Shown here piece by piece: positions 16,506 through 24,206 of a DNA stretch of 64,000 bases; the stretch's first letter is position 1; the number at the start of each line of letters is the position of its first letter. Position numbers and translations under genes: made by a program. This DNA comes from Bdellovibrionota bacterium (GTDB taxonomy: Bacteria; Bdellovibrionota_C; UBA2361; JAFLCA01): contig CP129486.1 of assembly GCA_030584005.1 (NCBI GenBank), positions 747,556 to 811,555 of the forward strand. Reading direction: 5' to 3'. The notes under the pieces were generated by a model, which was not told where the DNA came from, ran no database searches, and saw only the letters and a list, made by a program, of their open reading frames with translations.

Positions 16506-18188
16506 ATGACCGACATGTCCGCTCAATTTTCTTATAGGGGCTTAACAGTTCCGAGTATCACGTCGCCAAACGTACTTGAGCGCTCGGATCCTAATTTCTT
16601 CAGTGCGAAACTACCCAAGCATTTTGAACCGAAAGCCTTTGAGTCCCACGAGGGGCTCGGTCGACCACGCATGACAATGAGAGCCCTGGGAGAGCTTGGA
16701 GGAGTTCTTGGTACAGCGATGCAAGTGGCTCTCGATATCAAGCTGACTGACTCGCCCCAAGAGGTACGAGAAAGATTTTTTCGTTTGCTTCTCCAGGCAA
16801 AAAGTGATCAACCCCGCGATGTAAGACTGCGATCGGAGTATCTCGTTCGCGCTGTAAGCCGGTATGAATTCGAGGTGGATTCTTTACGTGATAAGGATGT
16901 GGTTGAATTTTATGAAAAGGTCTTTCAACTGCACGAGGAGATCTCTGCTTTTGCCAAGGACTGGCGGGCCCGATTTCTCGCAACATTAGAACTAACGGCT
17001 TACCATCTCATGGCTCAACATGAGAAACTGTGGCCCTATCGAAATTGTCCCTTAACCGGTTCCGAACTAAGTAGAATCTACACGGAAGACTGGGGATTCG
17101 CTGACCAGACAACAGTGAAAGCACTTGATGCTGCAATACGTATTTCAAGGCTACCGTTTAGTTTTGTCGCCGAAGTGCCGGACGAAGCAATGCCCGATGG
17201 CCTACTTGGATTTGTTCCCTGGTTCAAACCTCCTATTATTTGCATACGTAGTTCCGAGATATGCACCGATTCTGATGTTGAAGCTGCCAGGCGTTTCGGC
17301 AATCTTTTTGGCTCCGGCACTCTTGAGCATGAATATCGGCACCACCTCCTACATACAGCGAATTGGTGCCAGGACTTTTTTGAGTCTGCCGATGTTCCGG
17401 TTGTCGATAATGTACGGGATAACGTGCGTTTGATGTTGGGAACGGCTCAAGAAGAGTTTCTTGTGCAACTTCCCATTGCTGCGCGTGATTACTTCGCACG
17501 ATTTGAGAACTACGCTTTTGGTGATTCGGGACGATCCGATCCAAACTTGGATCTGGCCCAAATCGTTTTTGGTATTCATCCGGTTCTTGCCGCGCATTCA
17601 ACTGCGGGCATGAACCTACAAGACTATTACAAAGGTAAGATTGCCATATCTCCAGATTCACAGGTCAAGTTAGGGGGAGATTCCCGCACCGAAATTCTCA
17701 CGCAGCTTCGTATTCTACGGGCTGCCGGAGATGCGATGCTTGCAAGCGCTGTTATGGGCAGGTGGTTTTTCGATCATACCTTGGCCTTGCTGCACATCGT
17801 CCCGCCGCACCGGTGGGATAGCGTGCCGAAGCTTTTGCGCAGAACAAATCCGGTGGAATTTGCACGAGCGATTGAGGTGGTATATGAGATTAAGTCTCCG
17901 CGGATGAATCAGGAAACCGTTCGAATAATGGGCAATTTTTCTTGGCTCGATAACTTTAGGCTCTCTGGCGTGGTTAGGGGCGATGCTGCGACAACGATTG
18001 CCTGTAATTTTGCTCTCAGTCAGGAGCAGTCGACGTTGAGTGAGATGCCCAGGGAAGAGCGAGCGAAAGTCCTTGCGATATCCTCACTGATTGATAAAGC
18101 GTTACGTCTACCACCGGATTTTCCGCATACCTGCAGGGCTCAACTTGAAGCTGAGTTTGAGGATGCGGATAGTTTTGCTAAAGGGTGA
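16506..18188 (+). CDS. large hypothetical protein with HExxH motif (cassette 10)
   Basis: A 560-residue soluble protein, unusually large for a gene cassette. Around residues 270-280 is GTLEHEYRHHLLH, an HExxH zinc-binding motif preceded by hydrophobic residues; a downstream EEFLVQLPIAARDYF could supply a third ligand (Glu). The rest is helical with no recognised domain (LGELGGVLGTAMQVALDIKL, IVPPHRWDSVPKLLRRTNP). A zincin-type peptidase is a reasonable inference, not shown. No signal peptide, so it would act in the cytoplasm. It ends in attC 10, whose left box overlaps the stop. Confidence 0.65.
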   Translation: MTDMSAQFSYRGLTVPSITSPNVLERSDPNFFSAKLPKHFEPKAFESHEGLGRPRMTMRALGELGGVLGTAMQVALDIKLTDSPQEVRERFFRLLLQAKSDQPRDVRLRSEYLVRAVSRYEFEVDSLRDKDVVEFYEKVFQLHEEISAFAKDWRARFLATLELTAYHLMAQHEKLWPYRNCPLTGSELSRIYTEDWGFADQTTVKALDAAIRISRLPFSFVAEVPDEAMPDGLLGFVPWFKPPIICIRSSEICTDSDVEAARRFGNLFGSGTLEHEYRHHLLHTANWCQDFFESADVPVVDNVRDNVRLMLGTAQEEFLVQLPIAARDYFARFENYAFGDSGRSDPNLDLAQIVFGIHPVLAAHSTAGMNLQDYYKGKIAISPDSQVKLGGDSRTEILTQLRILRAAGDAMLASAVMGRWFFDHTLALLHIVPPHRWDSVPKLLRRTNPVEFARAIEVVYEIKSPRMNQETVRIMGNFSWLDNFRLSGVVRGDAATTIACNFALSQEQSTLSEMPREERAKVLAISSLIDKALRLPPDFPHTCRAQLEAEFEDADSFAKG

Positions 18189-18286
18189 GAGAACAAACGC
18201 CTCGATGGGAGCGCGACCCGTCGAGGACTTGATGGCAACTTGTGAATGCCTGAGTGGGTCGCGCCCCATCAGGCTTGCCGTTATGC
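18183..18286 (+). repeat. attC site 10 (long)
   Basis: GGGTGAGAGAAC to GTTATGC with long inner stem GCCTCGATGGG-AGCGCGACCC pairing with GGGTCGCGCCCCATCAGGC. The left box is the inverse of its cassette start (GTTCTCTCACCC at 16436) over twelve bases, the longest match in the array. Confidence 0.85.
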
Positions 18287-18834
18287 CGCCTGAAATTATG
18301 CGCACATGGGATGAGGTTGGAATAATTTCGATACCTGATTGGGTCATCGCGAATCAGCACAAGTTTCAATCACGAAAGTATCAAGATTCAATTTCTCGCA
18401 TGGATTTTGTCCTTGAGCTGGCGCGTAATAATGCGCAGCAGCAGGTCGGAGCACCTCTCGCTGCCGCCGTTTTTCACGCGGACGGAGATCTAATTTCTGT
18501 CGGTGTCGATGCACCAGGAATCGGAGGGCATGAAATGACCAATGCTCTAATCCTCGCAAGCAATATTTTAGGCTCGGTAAGGCTACGAAATAGCCGAGAC
18601 TGGGAGCTCTATTCATTAGCTCCTCCTTGCTCAGTTTGCCTGGGAAACATATACAGCGAACGGCCACAACGTTTTGCATCGGCAGTTACTCATGAAGATC
18701 TCCTTGCTGCACTTGCCTTGCCCGATACGCCTATGCCAGGTCCAAATTGGATTGATGAGCTGACCAATCGCGATATAATTGTAAACGCTGCGATTCGAAG
18801 AGACGAAGGCCGAAAGATTTTAAGGCGGGCGTGA
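18283..18834 (+). CDS. cytidine/nucleoside deaminase-like protein (cassette 11)
   Basis: About 183 residues if started at the ATG inside GTTATGC; ATG 18298 is an alternative. PLAAAVFHADGDLISVGVD is the start of a deaminase core, and LYSLAPPCSVCLGNIYSE holds the PCxxC zinc motif. The first zinc motif, normally HAE, reads GGHEMTNALILAS, with Glu next to His rather than two residues on. So it belongs to the deaminase fold, but its activity is doubtful or the alignment is shifted. Substrate unknown. Confidence 0.65.
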   Translation: MPPEIMRTWDEVGIISIPDWVIANQHKFQSRKYQDSISRMDFVLELARNNAQQQVGAPLAAAVFHADGDLISVGVDAPGIGGHEMTNALILASNILGSVRLRNSRDWELYSLAPPCSVCLGNIYSERPQRFASAVTHEDLLAALALPDTPMPGPNWIDELTNRDIIVNAAIRRDEGRKILRRA

Positions 18835-18840
18835 ATGTCG

Positions 18841-18897
18841 CGGCATAACACAAAAATCGAGCGGACGGAGTACCGCCGCTCATTTAAGCCGTTATAC
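18841..18897 (+). repeat. attC site 11
   Basis: CGGCATAAC to GTTATAC with inner stem AAATCGAGCGG-ACGGAGTA-CCGCCGCTCATTT. The left box is the inverse of its cassette start (GTTATGCCGC at 18280) over about ten bases. Confidence 0.85.
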
Positions 18898-18908
18898 CGC
18901 TGTTGATC

Positions 18909-19718
18909 ATGGCAAAAGTTACTTCCCCGACGGATCAAAATTCACGTTCCCATGGCGATCGTGGCGAGACTGGTTATGGCCATGACTTGGCATTCGAATT
19001 CATCTCTTCAATCGACCAGCGACCGTCACGAGAGATAGTCCTTAAACCAACCGTACGACATTACCTTTCTGAAATCGGCATCGCTGGCAAAGCTGCGGTG
19101 GATCTAGCATGTGGTAACGGCGATTTTACAAGATTATTGGCAGAGATGGGTGTCGGTTCTGTCTTAGGGGTTGACGCCTCGCGTGATCTGCTCACAGACG
19201 CTTCCAAAAGATCTGGTCATGGCATTGCATACCGGGAGGCAGATCTTGCCGTCGCTCAGAATCTCGGACAATTTGATGTCGCCATAGGGATTTTCTTTTT
19301 GCATTATGCGCGTTCAGTCGATGAATTGAGAACCATGATTCGAAACGTGTCCGTCAGTCTTCGCCCCGGTGCTTCGTTTTTGGCCGCAGTTAACAATCCT
19401 TTCTCCCCACTCCGCCCGCCTGGAAAGTTTGATCGTGCGATTGTTCCGGAAGTGCAGGACAAGCCCCTAGAGGAAGGTGACAGACTTCAAGTAATTAAGA
19501 TGCGCGCGGGGACAGTGCAGACCAAAGTCACCATTCACTACTATCCTCCCGAGCGTTATGTACAACTTCTTAAGGAAGCAGGCTTTGATGAAATTGAGTG
19601 GCTTCCCCTCAGGGTCGATCGCGCTAAAGTTCCCCAAGGCCAAGAGCAGCATTGGAATGACTATGTCGATGAGAATGAACCTGCGATTTTAAGATGTAAA
19701 TTGAGGGAAGCAGTATAA
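18909..19718 (+). CDS. class I SAM-dependent methyltransferase (cassette 12)
   Basis: A 269-residue protein from ATG 18909. AAVDLACGNGDFTRLLAEMG is SAM motif I, followed by VLGVDASRDLL (acidic end of strand 2) and FDVAIGIFFLHYARSVDEL (motif II/post). Methyltransf_11/25-like, cytoplasmic; substrate not evident. The stop TAA lies in GCAGTATAATC, a decayed left box matching the cassette start (GTTATACC at 18891), so this is the last recognisable cassette and its attC is destroyed or truncated. Confidence 0.8.
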   Translation: MAKVTSPTDQNSRSHGDRGETGYGHDLAFEFISSIDQRPSREIVLKPTVRHYLSEIGIAGKAAVDLACGNGDFTRLLAEMGVGSVLGVDASRDLLTDASKRSGHGIAYREADLAVAQNLGQFDVAIGIFFLHYARSVDELRTMIRNVSVSLRPGASFLAAVNNPFSPLRPPGKFDRAIVPEVQDKPLEEGDRLQVIKMRAGTVQTKVTIHYYPPERYVQLLKEAGFDEIEWLPLRVDRAKVPQGQEQHWNDYVDENEPAILRCKLREAV

Positions 19719-19890
19719 TCGGGTAACCAAGAACGCTGAGTAACTCAGCGTCCTCAGTCCCCACACCACCGGACATGCGGCTCCGCATCCGGCGGTTCCT
19801 ATGAATGACGCTGAGATCTCTCTCCGCTTGAAACGCGCGCCACGAAGTGATTCAACCCTGTCGGGGGACCACCACCCCTTGAGCGGCTCT
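19719..19890. other. joint after the cassette array, with hairpins
   Basis: No gene seen. Contains ACGCTGAGTAACTCAGCGT, a short palindromic hairpin, and CCGGACATGCGG-CT-CCGCATCCGG, a stronger hairpin. The second one reminds me of sequence found near retroelements in other bacteria, but I cannot assign it. Confidence 0.3.
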
Positions 19891-20000
19891 CGCATAGGGG
19901 TGAGGGCCGCACTCCCAACATTCGGCACGCGGGAGGCCCGTTACACGCCAGGGATATACTGATTAAAGGCCATGGAGGGCACTTGCTCCGTGTTTCCCTA
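19891..20000. repeat. dispersed repeat A, copy 1
   Basis: About 110 bp that recur in the same orientation at 23389-23499 with roughly 10% differences. Shared landmarks are GGCCGCAC, CCCAACATTCGGCA, GTTACACGCCAGGGA and GATTAAAGGCCATGGAGGGC. It abuts the 408-bp repeat copy 1. Confidence 0.8.
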
Positions 20001-20407
20001 AAGCATCTACTTGTGAGTAACGTGCTACCCGTATTCTGAGTCCCAAACTACTTCTGCGCACTTTCGCGACTTATCACTTTTGTCTGAGGCTTACGGCTTC
20101 AGTACTCAGGCTGAATTTCGAGGCGTTCCGCTTGAGTCTTTTGGCTTTCGTTTCCCAAGTCCCCGTTACTATACGTCGCTTCCATGGAATTTACCGATGA
20201 CCCCGGGGCTTGTCGTCTCTCATTCGAGCGAGTACACGATGCTATTAGTTCACGGTCCTAAAAAGGAACTTATCATATCGGCGGTTGCTAGTCTTTTTTA
20301 GCAGCGTCCTTCAGCTATATTCAAAGAACTTGTGAGTATTTACCGTGTCCAGAAAAAGCTGACTGCTTAGATAGGGGAGGTGTATTTCAGACACAAGTAA
20401 ATTCCTC
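20000..20407. repeat. 408-bp direct repeat, copy 1
   Basis: Exactly 408 bp, from AAAGCATCTACTTGTGAG to CAAGTAAATTCCTC, repeated in the same orientation at 21573-21980 with about 14 mismatches and no gaps seen. No convincing gene inside: a 73-residue open frame at 20080-20301 has no recognisable features. The two copies bracket purC. Confidence 0.9.
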
Positions 20408-20471
20408 TTGAAACGTATGAGATCTCTCTAACTTCGTTACTCTGAGGACCTTCCATGCTAGCCTTGCCCGC

Positions 20472-21452
20472 ATGACCGCATACACTATATCACCCGAGGC
20501 ACTTCGCCCCTTCCTGTCTACGACACTTGAGGCTACGGATTTCAAGAATCTGGGTTCTAAGTATGTGGGCAAGGTTCGTGATGTGTACTCCCAAGGTAAT
20601 CGCAGCATTCTTATCGCCACTGATCGTCAGTCGGCCTTTGACATCAATTGGTGCTCGATACCGCTCAAGGGCCAAGCATTGAACCAGATTAGTGCGTGGT
20701 GGTTTGAGCAAGTTTCTGACGTCATACCCAATCATATTATTGCAGTACCAGATGAAAACGCCGCAGTAGTAAAGAAACTCGAGATGTTGAAGGTCGAGAT
20801 CGTAGTACGCGCTTATCTCGCCGGTTCAACGGGGACCTCGGCTTGGGTAAATTATTCAAAGGGGGTACGGCAGTTTTGTGGTAATTTTCTACCCGACGGA
20901 CTAGTCAAAAATCAAAGACTCCCCTCTGGTCCAATACTCACCCCGACCACCAAAGGCGAGCACGATGAACCGGTGAGTGCCGCCGAGATTATCGAGCGGG
21001 GGCTCGCCACACCAGCGCAGTGGGAAGAGATTCAGTCCAAGGCGTTCGCACTATTTCGGCGCGGTCAAGAAATTGCTGCAGCACGCGGCCTGATATTGGT
21101 CGACACCAAGTATGAGATGGGCTACGACGAGCGCGGCACTCTCACCCTCGCGGATGAAGTCCACACACCTGATTCCTCACGTTACTGGATTGCAGAAAGC
21201 TATGAGTCTCGCCTGAGGAACAGTCAGGAGCCAGAGAGCCTCGACAAGGAGTTCTTCCGTCTTTGGCTCAGAGAGAGGGGCTTTGAGTATGGCGGTCCAC
21301 GGCCACAGATTGATGATGAAGTTCGGCTGATGCTTGCAATTAAGTACCTCAATCTCTACGAGCGTATGACCGGGGAGCGTTTTATTATCCCGCGTGATCC
21401 TGATGTCTTGGGAAGACTAGAGAAAAACCTTATGCCTTATGCTATTTCGTGA
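20472..21452 (+). CDS. purC: phosphoribosylaminoimidazole-succinocarboxamide synthase
   Basis: SAICAR synthase joins aspartate to CAIR using ATP in de novo purine synthesis. 326 residues, within the range of the longer PurC type. Visible motifs are KYVGKVRDVYSQGNRSILIA at the nucleotide-binding start, VVRAYLAGSTGTSAW, PILTPTTKGEHDEPVSA and LILVDTKYEMGYD with LADEVHTPDSSRYW near the active site. All expected blocks are present, so it looks functional. It stands alone, without other pur genes, between two 408-bp direct repeats; recombination between them could delete or amplify it. Confidence 0.95.
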   Translation: MTAYTISPEALRPFLSTTLEATDFKNLGSKYVGKVRDVYSQGNRSILIATDRQSAFDINWCSIPLKGQALNQISAWWFEQVSDVIPNHIIAVPDENAAVVKKLEMLKVEIVVRAYLAGSTGTSAWVNYSKGVRQFCGNFLPDGLVKNQRLPSGPILTPTTKGEHDEPVSAAEIIERGLATPAQWEEIQSKAFALFRRGQEIAAARGLILVDTKYEMGYDERGTLTLADEVHTPDSSRYWIAESYESRLRNSQEPESLDKEFFRLWLRERGFEYGGPRPQIDDEVRLMLAIKYLNLYERMTGERFIIPRDPDVLGRLEKNLMPYAIS

Positions 21453-21572
21453 TGAAGCCTGATTTCTCGTAGGGCGCCCTACCCTTCAGACCGCCATTAC
21501 GCACAGCCCCGTCGCACCCCCACCACTGCAATAGTGCCCTCACTTGCATCCAACTGGGTGCGAGAATGCTGC

Positions 21573-21980
21573 AAAGCATTTACTTGTGAGTAACGTGCTA
21601 CCCGTATTCTGAGTCCCAAACTACTTCTGCGCACTTTCGCGACTTATCACTTTTGTCTGAGGCTTACGGCTTCAGTTCTCAGACTGAATTTCGAGGCGTT
21701 CCGCTTGAGTCTTTTGGCTTTCGTTTCCCAAGCCGCCCTTACTGTACGTCTCTTCCATGAAATTTACCGATGACCCCGGGGCTTGTCGTCTCTCGTTCGA
21801 GCGAGTACTCGATGCTATTAATTCACGGTCCTAAAAAGGAACTCATCATATCGGCGGTTGCTAGTCTTTTTTAGCAGCGTCCTTCAGCTATATTCAAAGA
21901 ACTTGTGAGTATTTACCGTGTCCAGAAAAAGCTGACTGCTTAGATAGGGGAGGTGTATTTCAGACACAAGTAAATTCCTC
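21573..21980. repeat. 408-bp direct repeat, copy 2
   Basis: Same length and orientation as 20000-20407. Differences cluster in the middle (for example AGCCGCCCTTACTGTACG against AGTCCCCGTTACTATACG). The last 140 bases or so appear nearly identical. The flanks differ on both sides. Confidence 0.9.
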
Positions 21981-22127
21981 GTTACCTCTGTCTCGTTAGC
22001 TGTGTGCCGGGGCTACTCGTTGATTCTCAATCAGGAACCACTATTGGACCTTACCCTCGTAATTTCCAGTGGTTACCACTCAGGATCCCACGGCCAAAAG
22101 TAACCCCGGGACAGTGAACGTCAAAGG

Positions 22128-23300
22128 TTACTTCGCTGATCCCCATCCCAGCCGCGTAAGCCCTGAAACCCAGTTGCTCACCTCGATATCACCAATTCGC
22201 TGGTCTCTATCGCCCGTGTACCAAAATCGAAATTCACAGGGCTCCTTTACGATTTCCTTAAATCTCAATAGTCCTTTGAGGTCATGCGTGCTTACTTGCT
22301 GAGAACTCTTCACCTCTATCGCGTAGAGTTTGCCACTCAGCCGAACTACAAAATCAACCTCAACTCCTGCTTCTGTGCGAAAGGTTTCTACTGAAATGGG
22401 CGTATCATAGGCCATCGCGGTGGCATGCAGTTGAGAGAGAATAAGATTCTCAAAGAGAATCCCCTTACGATCGGCGGAGACAATGAAGTTAGCTAAAAGT
22501 CCGTTTGCGACCCCATTGTCAAAAAAATAAAATTTTGGATGGCGCACAAGACGATGGGAGAGTTTTGTGGTGTATGATTCAACGCGCCTGATAATTAATG
22601 TCTCTTCTACGATTTCAAACCATCGAGATACCGATGTTCGAGAGACTTGCGCCGCCTGAGCAAGTTTCGATAGATCAAGAGTGCGCCCGTTCCATGCTCC
22701 AAGTATGCCAATGAATCGAGCGAAGCCCTCAAGATTGCGGCTTAAACTCTCTGCTTGTATCTCCTCTCTAAGGTAGGTTGCAGAGTATGATTTTAGTGTC
22801 TTTTCGCGCTCACTCGCAGAATCTTCGAACCAGATCCCCGGCAAGGTCCCTGTTGCCAGCGCCACCTCTGTTGAGATGCTACCAGAGAGTTCTGCGGCAC
22901 AGAGAGGCCCCATTTCATAGGTATGAATTCTTCCTGGAAGAAGATTGGCGTTCCCGCGCTTTAGCTTACGAGCGCTGGATCCTGAGAGATAAAATTTTAC
23001 CTGCGCCGATCGTTGGTCCAATATCACCTGTATCGTATTGAGCAACGAAGGAAGTCGCTGTACCTCATCGATAAAAACAGTCACCTGGCGGTCGGTCCGT
23101 GCTATCTTATCGATGACCATCCGCTCCAATCGATCAGGCGATTGTGCGAAATCAAGAAACTCTTGCTCTCGCGCCAAATTGACTATGAGATCTGGCTGCA
23201 ACGACAGGATTAAAGTGGATTTGCCTACCTGCCTGGGCCCAAGTAGTAGGAGACTCCTCTTTGAAGAGCGAATTTTGCTCATGATGATGCGAGTCAGCAT
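22128..23300 (-). CDS. AAA_14 / DUF4143 family ATPase
   Basis: A 390-residue protein. LLLLGPRQVGKSTL is the Walker A, VTVFIDEVQRLPSLL the Walker B with the DEVQ typical of this family, and VKFYLSGSSARKL the sensor. The C-terminal DUF4143 part has LSKLAQAAQVSRTSVSRW (winged HTH) and a PD-(D/E)XK-like segment, VEVDFVVRLSGKLYAIEVKS. These proteins are widespread and often in mobile regions; cellular role is poorly known. It lies between the purC repeats and repeat A copy 2, consistent with an accessory island. Confidence 0.85.
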   Translation of the reverse strand: MLTRIIMSKIRSSKRSLLLLGPRQVGKSTLILSLQPDLIVNLAREQEFLDFAQSPDRLERMVIDKIARTDRQVTVFIDEVQRLPSLLNTIQVILDQRSAQVKFYLSGSSARKLKRGNANLLPGRIHTYEMGPLCAAELSGSISTEVALATGTLPGIWFEDSASEREKTLKSYSATYLREEIQAESLSRNLEGFARFIGILGAWNGRTLDLSKLAQAAQVSRTSVSRWFEIVEETLIIRRVESYTTKLSHRLVRHPKFYFFDNGVANGLLANFIVSADRKGILFENLILSQLHATAMAYDTPISVETFRTEAGVEVDFVVRLSGKLYAIEVKSSQQVSTHDLKGLLRFKEIVKEPCEFRFWYTGDRDQRIGDIEVSNWVSGLTRLGWGSAK

Positions 23301-23388
23301 GTGGGTAAATATACAGGGAATTCATCCGCGTTACAACAAAAACGTGTAACTATCTGATATTATGGGGATTAGTGTTCGTGTCGGAGCG

Positions 23389-23499
23389 CGCCCTAGGGGT
23401 GGGGGCCGCACCCCCAACATTCGGCATGCGGGAGGACCGTTACACGCCAGGGAGACACTGATTAAAGGCCATGGAGGGCACTTGCTTAGTGTTTCCCTA
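23389..23499. repeat. dispersed repeat A, copy 2
   Basis: About 111 bp matching 19891-20000 in the same orientation. It ends at the stop codon of the lipoprotein gene (23497), so that gene's last codon lies in or next to the repeat. Confidence 0.8.
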
Positions 23500-24063
23500 G
23501 AGTCGCGCAATCATCTGCGCCCACTCTTCAAAGGCGTTCTTTGCCCCATCCCACTTGCCAAGGCCGGAAAAGTAACCTTGTCTGCCACCTTGCCTTGAAT
23601 CAAGAATCTCACAAAGCGTAGCGCCCGTGACCGAATCGGTTATGGAGGCCTGCATAGTCGCACCTCCTCTATACGCGTTTGGAACTATCATCCCCGGACG
23701 CAAGTTCAGGATGGCACTATCGGAAGAGATATCAACAATAGAGATCTCAACCAATGCAACCCCGCTCGTCGGATGATTGAACGCCGTATAGCGGTCTCCC
23801 AGAGCTCGAATGAGCTTTTCCCTAAAGGTTGCTTCGAGGTCCCGGACCTCCCGCCCCTCCACAGGAACTAGGCTACCCCGATCGCCGCTCAAGAGATGAA
23901 CCTGCTCAATATGAAATGCGGTGTAGCGCTTCATTTTCTGAGGTGGAACACATTCTATTTTGCTGACCGGCTGGGAAGTGCTGCCGCTGTTCAGAACACG
24001 AGCTGTTCCACAGGATGCAAAAACAAGAGTAAGGCCTACCACTAGAGTGATTTGACGCATCAT
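23497..24063 (-). CDS. putative lipoprotein, DUF3313-like
   Basis: 188 residues from ATG 24063, behind GAGGGGGT; a longer in-frame start at 24105 adds residues before the signal peptide. LVVGLTLVFASCGTA is a lipobox-type signal. The mature part has VRDLEATFREKLIRAL, VALVEISIVDIS and a final GKWDGAKNAFEEWAQMIARL, matching the general layout of DUF3313 lipoproteins of the outer membrane or periplasm. Function unknown. Confidence 0.65.
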   Translation of the reverse strand: MMRQITLVVGLTLVFASCGTARVLNSGSTSQPVSKIECVPPQKMKRYTAFHIEQVHLLSGDRGSLVPVEGREVRDLEATFREKLIRALGDRYTAFNHPTSGVALVEISIVDISSDSAILNLRPGMIVPNAYRGGATMQASITDSVTGATLCEILDSRQGGRQGYFSGLGKWDGAKNAFEEWAQMIARL

Positions 24064-24144
24064 TCGGAATACCCCCTCGATGCACGCTGATACACTGCCC
24101 CCCAATCTTCCACAATCAGTCGGGCAGGTAAAGAAACCGTAGCG

Positions 24145-24192
24145 TTAAAAAAAGAACAGGGGTACCGGAATATGCCTATCCCGGTACCCCTG
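24145..24192 (-). terminator. Rho-independent terminator
   Basis: A perfect 12-bp stem (CAGGGGTACCGG / CCGGTACCCCTG). Read on the minus strand it is followed by TTCTTTTTTT, so it terminates the gene ending at 24207. Confidence 0.9.
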
Positions 24193-24206
24193 TAGGAATC
24201 TCTGAC

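Noticed and set aside
19689..20301. Small frames in the repeats around purC
   Set aside because: Two copies of the 408-bp repeat differ by substitutions that are not biased to third positions of the frame, and no motif is recognisable; treated as non-coding.
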